NCBI GenBank assembly: GCA_015499985.1
Contig: JAAAUF010000448.1
Coordinates: forward strand, 1 to 32,966
DNA length: 32,966 nt
From: Haplosporangium gracile
Lineage: Eukaryota; Mortierellomycota; Mortierellomycetes; Mortierellales; Mortierellaceae
Reading direction: 5' to 3'
This document shows, piece after piece, positions 1-9,069 of this stretch. Under the pieces are notes generated by a model, which was given only the letters and a program-made list of their open reading frames with translations, did not search any database and had not been told where the DNA came from. Within the stretch, counting starts at the first letter, position 1. The number at the start of each line of letters is the position of its first letter. The position numbers and the translations under genes are program-made.

Positions 1-543
1 AAAAAGAGAAAGAGAAAGTGAAAGAGAAAAGCAGGCTGTCATCGTTGTTTTGTTTACCATCTCTGTCCCAACAAACCACAAAACGGCTTCGCTGGATGCA
101 AACTCTGCTCGCAGACAGACGCGCTGCAGGAACCTCTCAATCTGTACTCGTTTCTGCTCGACCTGGTCCACGTCGTCCGATAATTTCTCGCTCAAAGGTT
201 CGGGCAAAGGTGGGATCACGTAGTCAACGAAGGTGCCTTGCAGCTTTTGATGTAGCCATCGGACTTGGGGGAATGTACGAAAGATTGGATACGTCTATCA
301 CATCAATTGACGAAAGAGGGAATATATAATAAGAAGAGACACGCGAGTCAGAAACGAGTTCAAACGTAAAGCAACTGCTCGCTGACTATGTCACTGAAGG
401 GTACTCCCTATCAGGTTGGGTGTATTCGTCATTCCATGCAAAACACTCACCGAGTCCTGGTTGGCGACATTGACGAGGATTTTGAAGGTGATGGTGCCTC
501 CGCTGGATGCAGCTTCAGGGATGGAGACTCTGAGGGCTTTCAT
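1..543 (-). CDS. Sorting nexin, PX domain (5' part; runs off the left edge)
   Basis: Minus-strand gene whose 3' part lies outside the window. Visible exons are 451..543 (31 codons from the ATG at 543) and 58..294 (79 codons). They are joined in phase 0 across an intron with a GTGAGTG donor and GATAG acceptor; a further donor (GTAAAC) begins at 57. The joined protein reads like the first 110 residues of a PX domain. Visible parts are the strands with ITFKILVNV, then VRWLHQKLQ, the proline loop VIPPLPEP, and a helix with RVQIERFLQRV and a following LWFVGTEM. PX domains bind membranes or partner proteins, and sorting nexins with BAR domains act in endosomal retrieval. The opening ALRVSIPEA and the lack of a classical RRYS basic motif before WL recall the SNX5/SNX6 subgroup. 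That assignment is inference, because the BAR region is not in the window. The start is uncertain: a CAG precedes it, so an upstream exon is possible. Confidence 0.72.
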
Positions 544-740
544 TCGTCTGTTGGTGTAATGAATGTAAAGGACGTGTGTGAATGAATTTGTAGTAGTGTT
601 GCTCTGCGATGGGTAAGGAAGGAAGGAAGGGTGGACAGGAGAGGAGAGGAAAGAGCGGGTCAACAGCCTCAAGTAATAAAAAGGAGGCGCAAGTAGCGGT
701 CACGGTCTTGAAAAAGATGAAAATCATGTTTGAACTGCTT

Positions 741-746
741 TTTATT
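741..746 (-). terminator. Polyadenylation signal AATAAA for the arrestin gene at 784-2274
   Basis: Canonical hexamer on the minus strand, about 40 nt past the TAG stop of the first arrestin gene. Called from motif and position only. Confidence 0.5.
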
Positions 747-783
747 TTACTCAAAATAATTCTTCGGGTATCTGTGCGTACTG

Positions 784-2274
784 CTAGAGCCCTTGGGGGT
801 ACTTGACATCGGTTGGATGGTCGCCATAGCCCTTGTTGCCAGAGCTAGAGCGGCTGAACTCTGGGGGCATCGCGTCATCCTCGTCATCCGTATCAATCGA
901 CTGGTAGGGAGGAGGAGCAGCATGAATAGGAACCATGTCTTTGATGTGCTCAGGTCGCGGAGCCGTGATCTTGACATCCACTACATATTGGAAAATAGAC
1001 GAAAAAAAGGGGGAGGAGGATGTTAGAATTCAATGAATGTGTTTAGGTTCAATACGCCAACTATCGATATTAAAACCTGTAATTAACTCGACACTTACTC
1101 TCGACACGAAGCTCCTTGGCTTCCTTCTCTCTATTCATGTTGGTGCGCACCTTCATGATCAGCTTCAAGGTGTGTCTCTTGGTAACAGGTCCACTCTCGA
1201 TAGCAGCCGCAAGCTGCTTGGCACCAGGGAGCTCGACCATGATGGTCTTGGTAAACCCTTGGTTCGTCTGAGGCCAATCCTCGGTGACGGGCAAGAAAAA
1301 GACCGTCTTCTTGTCGTTTCTCTCCTTCCCCAAGACCTTGGGGTCCGTCAACTTGGTATACTGTTTCATCTTGATAAACGCGCTGACGACAACCAATTCC
1401 TGACCACGGTGAATGCTATTGTCCAAGAAGGGCTCAAACTGGACGGTCAAAGGCACAATCTGTCCTTGGTAGAAAATGTCCGACGGAAGCGTGCAAGTGA
1501 CGGGCAAGACATCGTTCCAGAGGCTCTTGCAGATCTTGGGCTCGTGTTGTTGACCAGCGCGGAGACTAGAGCTGTAGACCCAGACCAACTCCTTTGCTGC
1601 CATATCACGATGAGGGAAGCTGCGCTTGATATGTGCCTTGAAGCGGTAATGGAACCAGCCACGAGTGCCCTCGATGGAGGAAGGAAGACCAGGATCGAGC
1701 TGGATATCAAAATCGAAGCGGGTGACTCCTGGAGAAATTGTCTTTGGGTTGGTGCGATTCAACTTGATTTCCCAAAACTTTTCCTGGAGTCGCTTGAGGT
1801 TGTTGAACGAGATGGTCGCCTTTCCGTGTTGCTCTGTTTGGAATGGGCGTCAAGAGGAGCAAAGTAGCAACAAAGAATAGAGTCAGCATTGACTAATTGA
1901 TGACTTGAGAACATTAAAATGGAGCCTTGAGTTGCAAAAAGAACAGGCGTTACCTGTCCACTTTGCTTGCGCTCGCGCCTCAAATATAAAGTCGATGTCG
2001 CCTCCATTAGTCTCCTTGACGGTACGAAAGTCGATGTGGCCTTTGATGACTATTATTGGCAAACGCGCAATGATAAAAGTACCATGTTAGCAATTGAAAT
2101 GCGAATAGTTGGGGCAATTCATTTAGCGAATACTATAAACATTCGAAGGGTCTTACCAGCTGGACTCTCTGGGGTGTGATAGTACAAGGGTTGTCCCTCA
2201 GGGCCGAGTTCCTTGGTATGAAAGTGGATGGCGATGGACTTGCCTGAGTCTTTACTGAAGTCGAGGATAGTCAT
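784..2274 (-). CDS. Alpha-arrestin (ART-like trafficking adaptor) with PPPY motif
   Basis: Four exons: 2157..2274, 1954..2049, 1099..1833, 784..980; 381 aa, in frame throughout. Arrestin-N features come first (residues about 1-170), including IKGHIDF and DIDFIFEARAQAKW, then HYRFKAHIKRSF. The arrestin-C half has GQELVVVSAFIKMKQYTKL and a conserved KLIMKVR. The C-terminal tail carries APPPYQS. Its PPPY (residues 339-342) is the PPxY motif that WW domains of Nedd4/Rsp5 ubiquitin ligases bind, and it is followed by an acidic DTDDEDD stretch. Alpha-arrestins of this kind recruit Rsp5 to plasma-membrane or endosomal transporters so that they are ubiquitinated and internalised; which cargo this one serves cannot be told. 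It is a tandem paralogue of the gene at 2791-4144, sharing intron positions and a 735-nt central exon. The ATG at 2274 is the first in frame and the protein is full length for the family. Confidence 0.88.
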
Positions 2275-2790
2275 ATTTGTTGCTTTGTTGTCTTGTTGTT
2301 GAGTGAGTTAGTTTGGTGAGTGAGGAACCTCTGTGTATATCCCGCTGGGGATTGCGCTTGAGCTGTGTTGTGCTGTGTTGTTGTTGGTGAAGGTAGTGAA
2401 AATAAAAAAAAGGAGAAAGTGGTGGGAGAAAGGGCTCCTTTTATGCAGCCTCGGTAAGTTGATTATTTCTACTTTGTGACCAGAAAATGCTGTGGCAAGT
2501 GAAAATTTAAAAAAAATAATCAGAAAGTCGAATCCTTAAAGCAAATAAGGGTGGGACATGATTCTTCGGCCTCCCTGTCTTCTCTCTTTTTCCCTTCGTT
2601 CCCTCCTTCCAAAAAGGAGCACATGAGCACCGCCACTAGTTGCGCAAGAGAGGGAAAATAGAAACGCCCAAAAAAGAAAAGCAAGAAAAAGGAGCGGACC
2701 AAAGAAAGAGCGCAAAAAAGCGGCGTGTGTGTTCAAAATAAAATTTATTGTTTCAATCCAACTAAACCAACCCTTTTTGACATCGACGTT
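2275..2790 (-). promoter_or_regulatory. Spacer: promoter of arrestin 1 and 3' end of arrestin 2
   Basis: This 516-bp interval has no convincing ORF. Its right end should be the 3' UTR of the arrestin at 2791-4144, and its left part the promoter and leader of the arrestin at 784-2274. It holds A-rich and AAAG-rich runs (2400-2420, 2505-2520, 2660-2720), which are T/C-rich on the transcribed minus strand, as is common in fungal promoters. I see no recognisable factor site. Confidence 0.4.
2744..2749 (-). terminator. Polyadenylation signal AATAAA for the arrestin gene at 2791-4144
   Basis: Canonical hexamer on the minus strand, about 42 nt beyond the TAG stop, a spacing similar to that seen for the neighbouring paralogue. 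Confidence 0.5.
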
Positions 2791-4144
2791 CTAATCGCTA
2801 TCATTTCCTCCCTCCCAGACAGATGAATACGACGGCAGCAGTTCCTCCTCCTCGGCTAAGGGATGAATCGTGGGGGGTCGTGGTCCGGTTATGTTGACAG
2901 GCACTACGGAGAAAGTTGTAGAATATGTCACAGAAAAAAACCAGCGATTTGTTAGCCTTCTTTTACCTTTTATTTTGTTTGTGTCATTGAACTAAATAAC
3001 GACAGACATCACATTAAACCAGAGGTACCTACTTTCGATACGAAGCTCCTTGGCATGTCTGTCCGACATCGAAGCTGCCTTGAGACGCATAATCAACTTG
3101 AGGCAGTGGGTCTTTCTAACTGGCTCTGTGATGGTTGTGCACGACAATCGAGGTGCAAATGGAACGTTGACCATGATGGTCCTTTGCATCCCATCCCTAC
3201 CTAGTACCCAGCCTTGGTTGACCGGCATCTCGACGACCACCTTCTTTTCATTCTTGACATTCCACTTGTGCCAAAGCCGGGTGTACTGCTTCATTTTAAC
3301 GACTGCATCAACAACAACCAATTCCTGACCAGCGAGACTGCTCGAAGGGATGAAGGGTTTGAATTGGATAGTCAGCGGTACGGTTTCACCCAGTCGGATA
3401 TTCTCGTTGGGGATGGAGCATGTAAACGGCAAGTGAGACTCCCAGATTCCGGCAAAGACGTGGGGCGTAGGAAGATAGCCGGATCGAGGCGATGGTATAC
3501 AGGTGTTAAAGACCCAAACATCCTGCTTGAAGGTCATGTTTCGCTGAAGGAATCCTTTATGTAGTGTGGCTGCAAAACGATAGTTGAGCCAATTTCGCTG
3601 GCCGTGGATAGACGAGGGTGTATGTTTGTTCAGGACTTCTTCAAAGTCGAACCTAACCGTCCCTGGCGAGATTATTCCTGGACGTTCATGTTTGATGGGG
3701 AACTGGTGGAAGTTCTTGTGGAGGACTTCCTTCGAGTTGTAGACTACTGTCGCCTCTCCATGATGTCCTAGAGAAATCGATTGAAGACAAGAAAAAGTTT
3801 AAACATGTTGGGCTTTTTTCTTCCTTTTTTTGCTTCGCCAGCATGTTTTCTTCGAAATAGTGGCACAAGAAACAAACAAAGGAGAAAAATAAAAAAAAAA
3901 AGTAGTAAAAGAAGGAGGAAAAACGAGACTTACTTGCCCAGCGAGCATAGCTCTTCACCCTGAAGTAGAAGTCTAGGTCTCCAGCCTTGATGTCCTCTGT
4001 GGTGATGAGTTCGACGTATCCGCGGATTTTGGGTGGTTCCTCGGGAGTACCGTAGACAGCTGGTAGGTTACCTGGTCCGCGGAAGGGTGTCAAGATGACG
4101 ACTTGCAGGGACTTTTTCTTGTCTTGAGTGAGTTTCGAAAGCAT
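2791..4144 (-). CDS. Alpha-arrestin paralogue with LPSY motif
   Basis: Three exons: 3934..4144, 3033..3767, 2791..2903; 352 aa. It aligns along its whole length with the neighbouring arrestin. Matching parts are a central exon of identical size (735 nt), the same phases, GQELVVVDAVVKMKQYTRL, and KLIMRLK followed by AKELRIES just before the last intron. The C-terminal tail has no PPxY but carries LLPSY (LPSY at residues 338-341) in an acidic setting, EEEELLPSYSSVWE. LPxY is a known variant Rsp5-binding motif, so recruitment of a Nedd4-type ligase is still likely but may differ in strength. The intron found near codon 40 of the paralogue is absent here. The first in-frame ATG is at 4144; the reading frame stays open only slightly further upstream. 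It is probably a tandem duplicate with diverged cargo or regulation. Confidence 0.86.
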
Positions 4145-4625
4145 TTTGAATATGGAGACCAAGCAGAATAATTTGGAGGGAAATGAAAATGGAAAGTCAA
4201 AATGAAAAGCCGCTCTCTTTTTGAAGGGAAAGGCAAAGGAAAGTCACAAGTCGACGAATCTTATGGAAGGAAAAACGGCTGATGGACAAAATCGACAGTA
4301 GCAGCACTATCAGGAGCAATAGTCAATCCTCATTTGCGATCAACTGAAGCAATGATGACAAGAGCCATTTACGCCTTTATCCGTGACAAAGAAAGCAAGA
4401 GATAGACATTAACCAAAAAGCACAGTGCTCCCTCTCCTCGAGGCTTGTTTATCACACCTTTGTTCGTCTAATTAGGTGTTAAGGATCATAGACACTTAAC
4501 TCTAAATAAGAATTAGTAACAGCGAACGCGTGACAGAGATGGTGCGTCACCCTCTTCCTGTAAACAGAGAGAAAAGATACGGAAAAAGTACAAGCTTTCC
4601 CTTGGTTTTTTTATTGATTCAGAAT
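4145..4625 (-). promoter_or_regulatory. Spacer: promoter of arrestin 2 and 3' end of DAHP synthase
   Basis: This 481-bp interval has no supported gene. It contains the AATAAA of the DAHP synthase transcript at its right end and presumably the promoter of the arrestin at 2791-4144. A short inverted repeat (ACACCT at about 4454-4459 and AGGTGT at about 4475-4480) is present, but its 6-bp arms are too short to interpret. Confidence 0.35.
4610..4615 (-). terminator. Polyadenylation signal AATAAA for DAHP synthase
   Basis: Canonical hexamer on the minus strand, 11 nt past the TAA stop of the DAHP synthase gene. Confidence 0.5.
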
Positions 4626-6905
4626 TTAAAGAGACATCATCCCGCTAAAGCCGCGCTGCTTCTCTTGGTATTTGGCAATCAAGAAGGCCATATCCAAGGC
4701 CTGCTCATAGTTGAGGCGAGGATCGCAGTGGGTCTCGTATCTATCCAACAACTCTGCGTCCAACAGCTCCATCGATCCACCAACGCACTCTGTGACACGG
4801 TCGCCTGTCAATTCGAAGTGGACACCACCGAGGTGCGAGCCCATCTGCTTGTGAATGCGAATAGCCTGCGACAGCTCCTTTGTAATGTCGATCAAGTGTC
4901 TTGTTTTCACTCCTGACACGGATTGCTTGGTGCTATATATAAAGAAATAACAACAAAGATGTTAGCTGTCAACTAGACAAAAAACACTTGCAAGGCGGGA
5001 TGACAGGCCTGTGTATAATAATGAATGAAAGTGAAACTTACTTTCCGTGCATGGGGTCGCAGGCCCAAACGACGGTATGTCCAGACTCCTGCACAGCCTT
5101 GATGTGGCCGGGAAGGTACTTCTCAACCTGATCGACACCATAGCGAGTGATGAGGGTGATCTTTCCGGGGCGCTTGTCAGCATCCAAGATGTTCAAAAGG
5201 TCGATCAACTCCTCGGGCTTCATGCTGGGTCCACACTTGACTCCGATAGGGTTCTCGATTCCTCTGAAGTACTCAACATGTGCGCCGTCGAGCTGTCTTG
5301 TCCTGTCACCGATCCAGATAAAGTGGGTTCCGACGTTGTAGTACTTTTGCTGTGCAGAGTTTGCGGGGTCGGTCATGAGGCGAGTCAGAGCCTGCTCGTA
5401 CTCGAGCAAAAGACCCTCGTGAGATGCAAAGATGTCGACAGTGTTGAGAGTGCTGGAGACGGGCTCTGAGTGTGCTCCTCCTGCGTTGGGGTCGGCACCG
5501 ATGGTCTTCATAAAGTCCAGTGCGTCGGTGAGTCTGTCGACGATTCCCTGGTACTCCTGGCGCAGTGTTGAGGATTTGACATGGTGAAGGTTCCAGTTGG
5601 AAGGGTGATGCAGATCAGCAAAACCCTCTAATTAAGGCGATAACCAAAAGAGAGAAGAAACAATCAGTATATTGAATCTCCGGTAAGGAAAATGACGCGT
5701 TTTTCGTCAAAACAGATCGTTCTAATTGTTTAAGTCTGTTGATCAGTCGTGATAACAACACTCACCGGCAAGAATGGCTCGGACATAGTTCAAGGTGGCA
5801 GCAGAGTGGAAGTAGGCACTAACAACAAAGGAAAACACAGTTAGATCCTAGTCTAAGTCACTTGCACGACGGCCAGCTTTTGAAGAAGTGGACGAAAACT
5901 TACCCCAGGAGGCGCTCTGGGTCAGGAGTACGGTCAGCGGGATCGTATCCATTGACGTTGTCACCGCGGTAGCTGAGGATCTCCTTGCCTTCATGCATCT
6001 CTGTGGGCTTTGAGCGAGGCTTAGCATATTGACCGGCCATGCGTGCAATACGGACAACGGGCATACGTGCACCCCAGACCAGAACAAGAGACATTTGCAG
6101 CAACACCTTGAGCTTTGCCTCAATGGGTCCCTGTCAGTTCAAATCAATCAACATTACATTCGGTGCTTCCAAGTTAGTACTTTTCATTTTTAATGCGCAG
6201 AGCGCTGCTCTCCGCTTTCTTAATTCTCTCACTGCGCTCAATTGGGTTCAATGCCAGGAGTAAGGGATCTTCGATAGGATCGATAAGCAACGAGCAAAGC
6301 AGCAATTATTGCGGTGACCGAAAAGGAGTCATAACAGACAACAGAAAAAAATTGTATCCCAGCTCGGACTCCATTCACGCCATAATGGACTAAGCAGCAA
6401 CAAAGAATGAAGATATCTTACCTGTGCACAGTAATCGAAAAGTTCGGCACAATCGCCTCCCTGCAGCAAAAACGCCTTACCATGGGCAACATCAGCCAAT
6501 TGCTGACGGAGGCGATGAATCTAAATCGGATTGCAGAACAGACGCACGTGGAGAAGGTATATAATTTTGCATGGGAAAAATGAGGGGAAGAGAAGGTAGA
6601 AGAGGGGAAAGATAATGTGCTGGTTAAAAAGTTGCAGCTAAAAAAAAAAAAAAAAAAAAAAACTGAACGACAAGAATCGAAGGGGATGTCGCAAGATAGA
6701 GTAGAGAAAGAGGCATTCTTTTTTTTACCTCGCCCGGGGCAACCATAGGAGGAAGACGGCCAATTTTCTTGAGAACCTTGCTCAGGTGAGCCTGATCAGG
6801 GTAGTCGACATCCTGCTTGATGGGCTTTGACTGCCACGATGTGGGAGTCCAGTCCTTGGCGGCGACGATGGTGGGCTGGACGGGGGAGATGGAGCGGGAT
6901 GTCAT
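4626..6905 (-). CDS. Class II 3-deoxy-D-arabino-heptulosonate-7-phosphate (DAHP) synthase
   Basis: Six exons: 6729..6905, 6422..6520, 5904..6130, 5766..5818, 5042..5627, 4626..4932; 482 aa, all junctions in phase. It condenses phosphoenolpyruvate and erythrose 4-phosphate into DAHP, the first step of the shikimate pathway to aromatic amino acids (EC 2.5.1.54). Class II hallmarks run in order: W-x-P-SW near the start, LLQGGDCAELF, the RGDNVNG block, GAHSEP, HFIWIGDRTRQLDGAHVEY, GVKCGPSMKP, CDPMHGNT, GGVHFELTGDRVTEC and DPRLNYEQAL. By comparison with the well-studied Mycobacterium enzyme, the metal ligands would be Cys83, His379, Glu421 and Asp451, and all are present. It is full length for the family and differs from the class I Aro3/Aro4 type of yeast. 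No targeting peptide is evident, so it is probably cytosolic. It is transcribed divergently from the ATP synthase delta gene. Confidence 0.96.
6640..6662 (-). repeat. Homopolymer run of 23 A (T on the gene strand) in DAHP synthase intron 1
   Basis: An uninterrupted A run within intron 1 (6521-6728). On the minus (gene) strand it is a T tract, roughly 120 nt before the acceptor. It is length-unstable by nature and may be miscounted in an assembly. Confidence 0.9.
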
Positions 6906-7245
6906 TCCGGAAATGGAGAAAGAAGGAAGTGGAGGGGGAGAGAGAGAGAAAGAGAGAAAGGGAGAAAGAGAGATAGAGAGAGGAGGAAGAGACGAGAGAG
7001 CACGGGCTTCCTGTTTCCTTCTCTTCCGCCTTTTGATCAGATCGAACGGTTAATCCACTAAATCCGATCAGTAATTAGTGATGTGCCTGGAAATAAGCTC
7101 GGGTGGCTTGGTGTTTTGAACCGGAAGGGGCAGGCAGGGCGATTACCCAGCGACACGGCAGCAGCAGCAGATAGGTGTTATTACTCTAGAGCATCCCCCT
7201 CCTTCACTCCCTCACCTCTTCTCCACTCATCCCCCTCCATCCACT
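6906..7245. promoter_or_regulatory. Divergent promoter, DAHP synthase / ATP synthase delta
   Basis: 340 bp between two start codons pointing away from each other. The half next to DAHP synthase (about 6910-7005) is a nearly pure GA tract on the plus strand (CT on the DAHP synthase strand). The half next to ATP synthase delta (about 7190-7245) is C/T-rich with CCTCC repeats, typical of a fungal 5' leader. I found no clear TGACTCA-type general-control site, and no obvious TATA box. Confidence 0.5.
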
Positions 7246-8735
7246 ATGAACTTCCTTGCCCGCTCTGTCCGCGCCGTCCGCCCCGTCCGCATGGGTACGA
7301 TCACCCTCATTCCCACCATCGACTATCTTTGACAGCCAACAGCAATCACCTCAGCTTTGCTTCCCAATACAAGAACTCCACCAACATACCACACACAGTT
7401 ACACACATCTACATATCTTCAACCTGGACCTACTTCCTGCACGTCTTCCCCTTGGTCATCAAGAGTTCTATCCCGCTCTTTCAGCTGGAGCTACCTTACT
7501 TCTCGCCTTCTTCATTCTCATCTTCAACTCAATCTTTCTGTACCTGGATCACACCACTCGCCATCACACCTAGTTGGCGATCATATCATCAACTGCTTCA
7601 CAATCTCATCCATACGATCGATCACCCACTTCTGCAGCCACTCTCGTCACGACACTCTACAGCACTTTCGATACAACTTCCCACCACACGTTACTCTTGA
7701 ACCCACACAGCTCGTGTTAGAAGTCCCATGAGCTGACTTACTTATAATCCTCTACATCCTTCCGACTTGATAGTTCGCAGCTACGCCACTGAGGCTGCTA
7801 CCGCCGGTCTCCGCTTGACCTTCGCTGTCCCCCACCAGGTACAGATAATTGCTGTGCTGTCATCACTTTTATCTGAAGACATTCCTGGCCATGCCTTTTT
7901 TATTGTAGTGGTTGTGTCAGCTACTGATTTTATCTCTAATTCGACGCGTTTTTAGACCATCTACAAGGATGTCTCCGTTGCTCAGGTCAACATTGCCGCC
8001 GTCTCCGGTGACATGGGTATCCTTGCCAGCCACGTTCCCTCCATTGAGCAGCTCCGCCCTGGAGTTGTTGAGGTTATCGAGGGCGCTGCCACCAAGAAGT
8101 TCTTCGGTAATTACCCTACACCGGACAAACAAGGAGCATCGTCAGGACAAACGAAATTGAGAAAAGGAGCCATACATAATGGATTTGTCAGATCAGGATC
8201 TACACATGTTGTCAATGCAAGCAATGGAACCTCTGGATCGGTTGCATTAGGGCGAACCGTCTTTTCTCAAAGGATATTACAGACGCCACCAATCCATCCA
8301 ACCTCTCTTTTACCCCTGATCACACATTTAGAGAAACGAAGAAAATCAAATCGATGCATGTACTCATTGCGGATATTGTTATTTTATCATCGTCAACATA
8401 GTCTCTGGAGGTTTCGCTACCATGAACCCCGACTCCACCCTCAACATCAACGCCGTTGAGGCTTTCCCCGTCGAGGACTTCAGCACCGAGGTAACTTTTT
8501 TTGGCTGTGATCATTGTAATCGTTTTGCATTGTGACTTTGACGGAGGGCTGTTAACCAACAAGTGTGGTTGATTAACTCGCTCTCTATCGCTTTGACGTA
8601 CTTTAGACCATCCGCGCCAACCTCGCTGAGGCCCAGCGTCTTTCCAACGCTGCCGCCACCGAGGAGGAGAAGCTCGCTGCCAAGGTTGAAGTCGAGGTTC
8701 TCGAGTCTCTCCAGGCTGCCGTCCTTGCCAAGTAA
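7246..8735 (+). CDS. ATP16: Mitochondrial ATP synthase F1 delta subunit
   Basis: Five exons: 7246..7294, 7774..7838, 7956..8106, 8402..8490, 8607..8735; 160 aa. This is the small central-stalk subunit of mitochondrial F1, homologous to the bacterial epsilon subunit; with gamma and epsilon it links the catalytic head to the c-ring. The N-terminus is an Arg-rich presequence with Phe/Leu/Val and no acids (MNFLARSVRAVRPVR), ending in RSYATEA, a likely processing area. The beta-sandwich follows: LRLTFAVPHQTIYKD, then VNIAAVSGDMGILASHVPSI, LRPGVVEVIEG, and GGFATMNPDSTLNINAVEAFPVEDF. The closing two-helix hairpin is rich in Ala and Glu. Length and order match the family. The first intron is long (479 nt), C/T-rich, and splits the presequence just after codon 16. 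Codon use is strongly biased to C-ending codons, as expected for a highly expressed gene. Confidence 0.95.
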
Positions 8736-9069
8736 ATGGTAGCTCCACATTGCATGACCGTAGATAAAATTACAGGAAGAAGAGAAAAGTATCAAAATAG
8801 ACGACGTTCAGCTTTTCAAAATACATATCCATATCCATTTTATTCATATTCGCGCCTTCTACTTATCCCTGAGTTGAGGGTGGCGTCCAAAAGGATAAAA
8901 ATACTTTTTTGTTTCGCCCAGAATTTTTCAAGACAAGTCAGAACAACCCTTCCCTCGTGGCGATGTGGTCCTTGAAGATTTTCTCTTTATTCCTCCATCT
9001 TTATCTGTTACAACTGCACCTCCTCACCCTTTATCGCTATCCATCGGGATCCCTTTCACTTCATCACGC
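8736..9069 (+). promoter_or_regulatory. Spacer: 3' end of ATP synthase delta and leader of the F-box gene
   Basis: 334 bp with no supported gene. The left part is A-rich 3' UTR without a perfect AATAAA. The right part (about 8980-9065) is C/T-rich and probably the 5' leader of the F-box gene. It contains an out-of-frame ATG at 8963 that opens a 40-codon upstream ORF overlapping the main start and ending at 9085. Confidence 0.35.

Noticed and set aside
1037..1867. 276-codon plus-strand ORF
   Set aside because: It lies antisense to the large 735-nt exon of the first arrestin gene, whose protein is clearly homologous to a known family; the plus frame is a shadow.
4454..4480. Small inverted repeat between arrestin 2 and DAHP synthase
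   Set aside because: Six-bp arms with a long loop are expected by chance; no run of T follows and fungal Pol II does not use such terminators.
7083..7700. 205-codon plus-strand ORF rich in Ser, Pro and His
   Set aside because: It crosses the promoter, leader and first intron of ATP synthase delta. It has no start of its own in good context and its composition is that of C/T-rich non-coding DNA.
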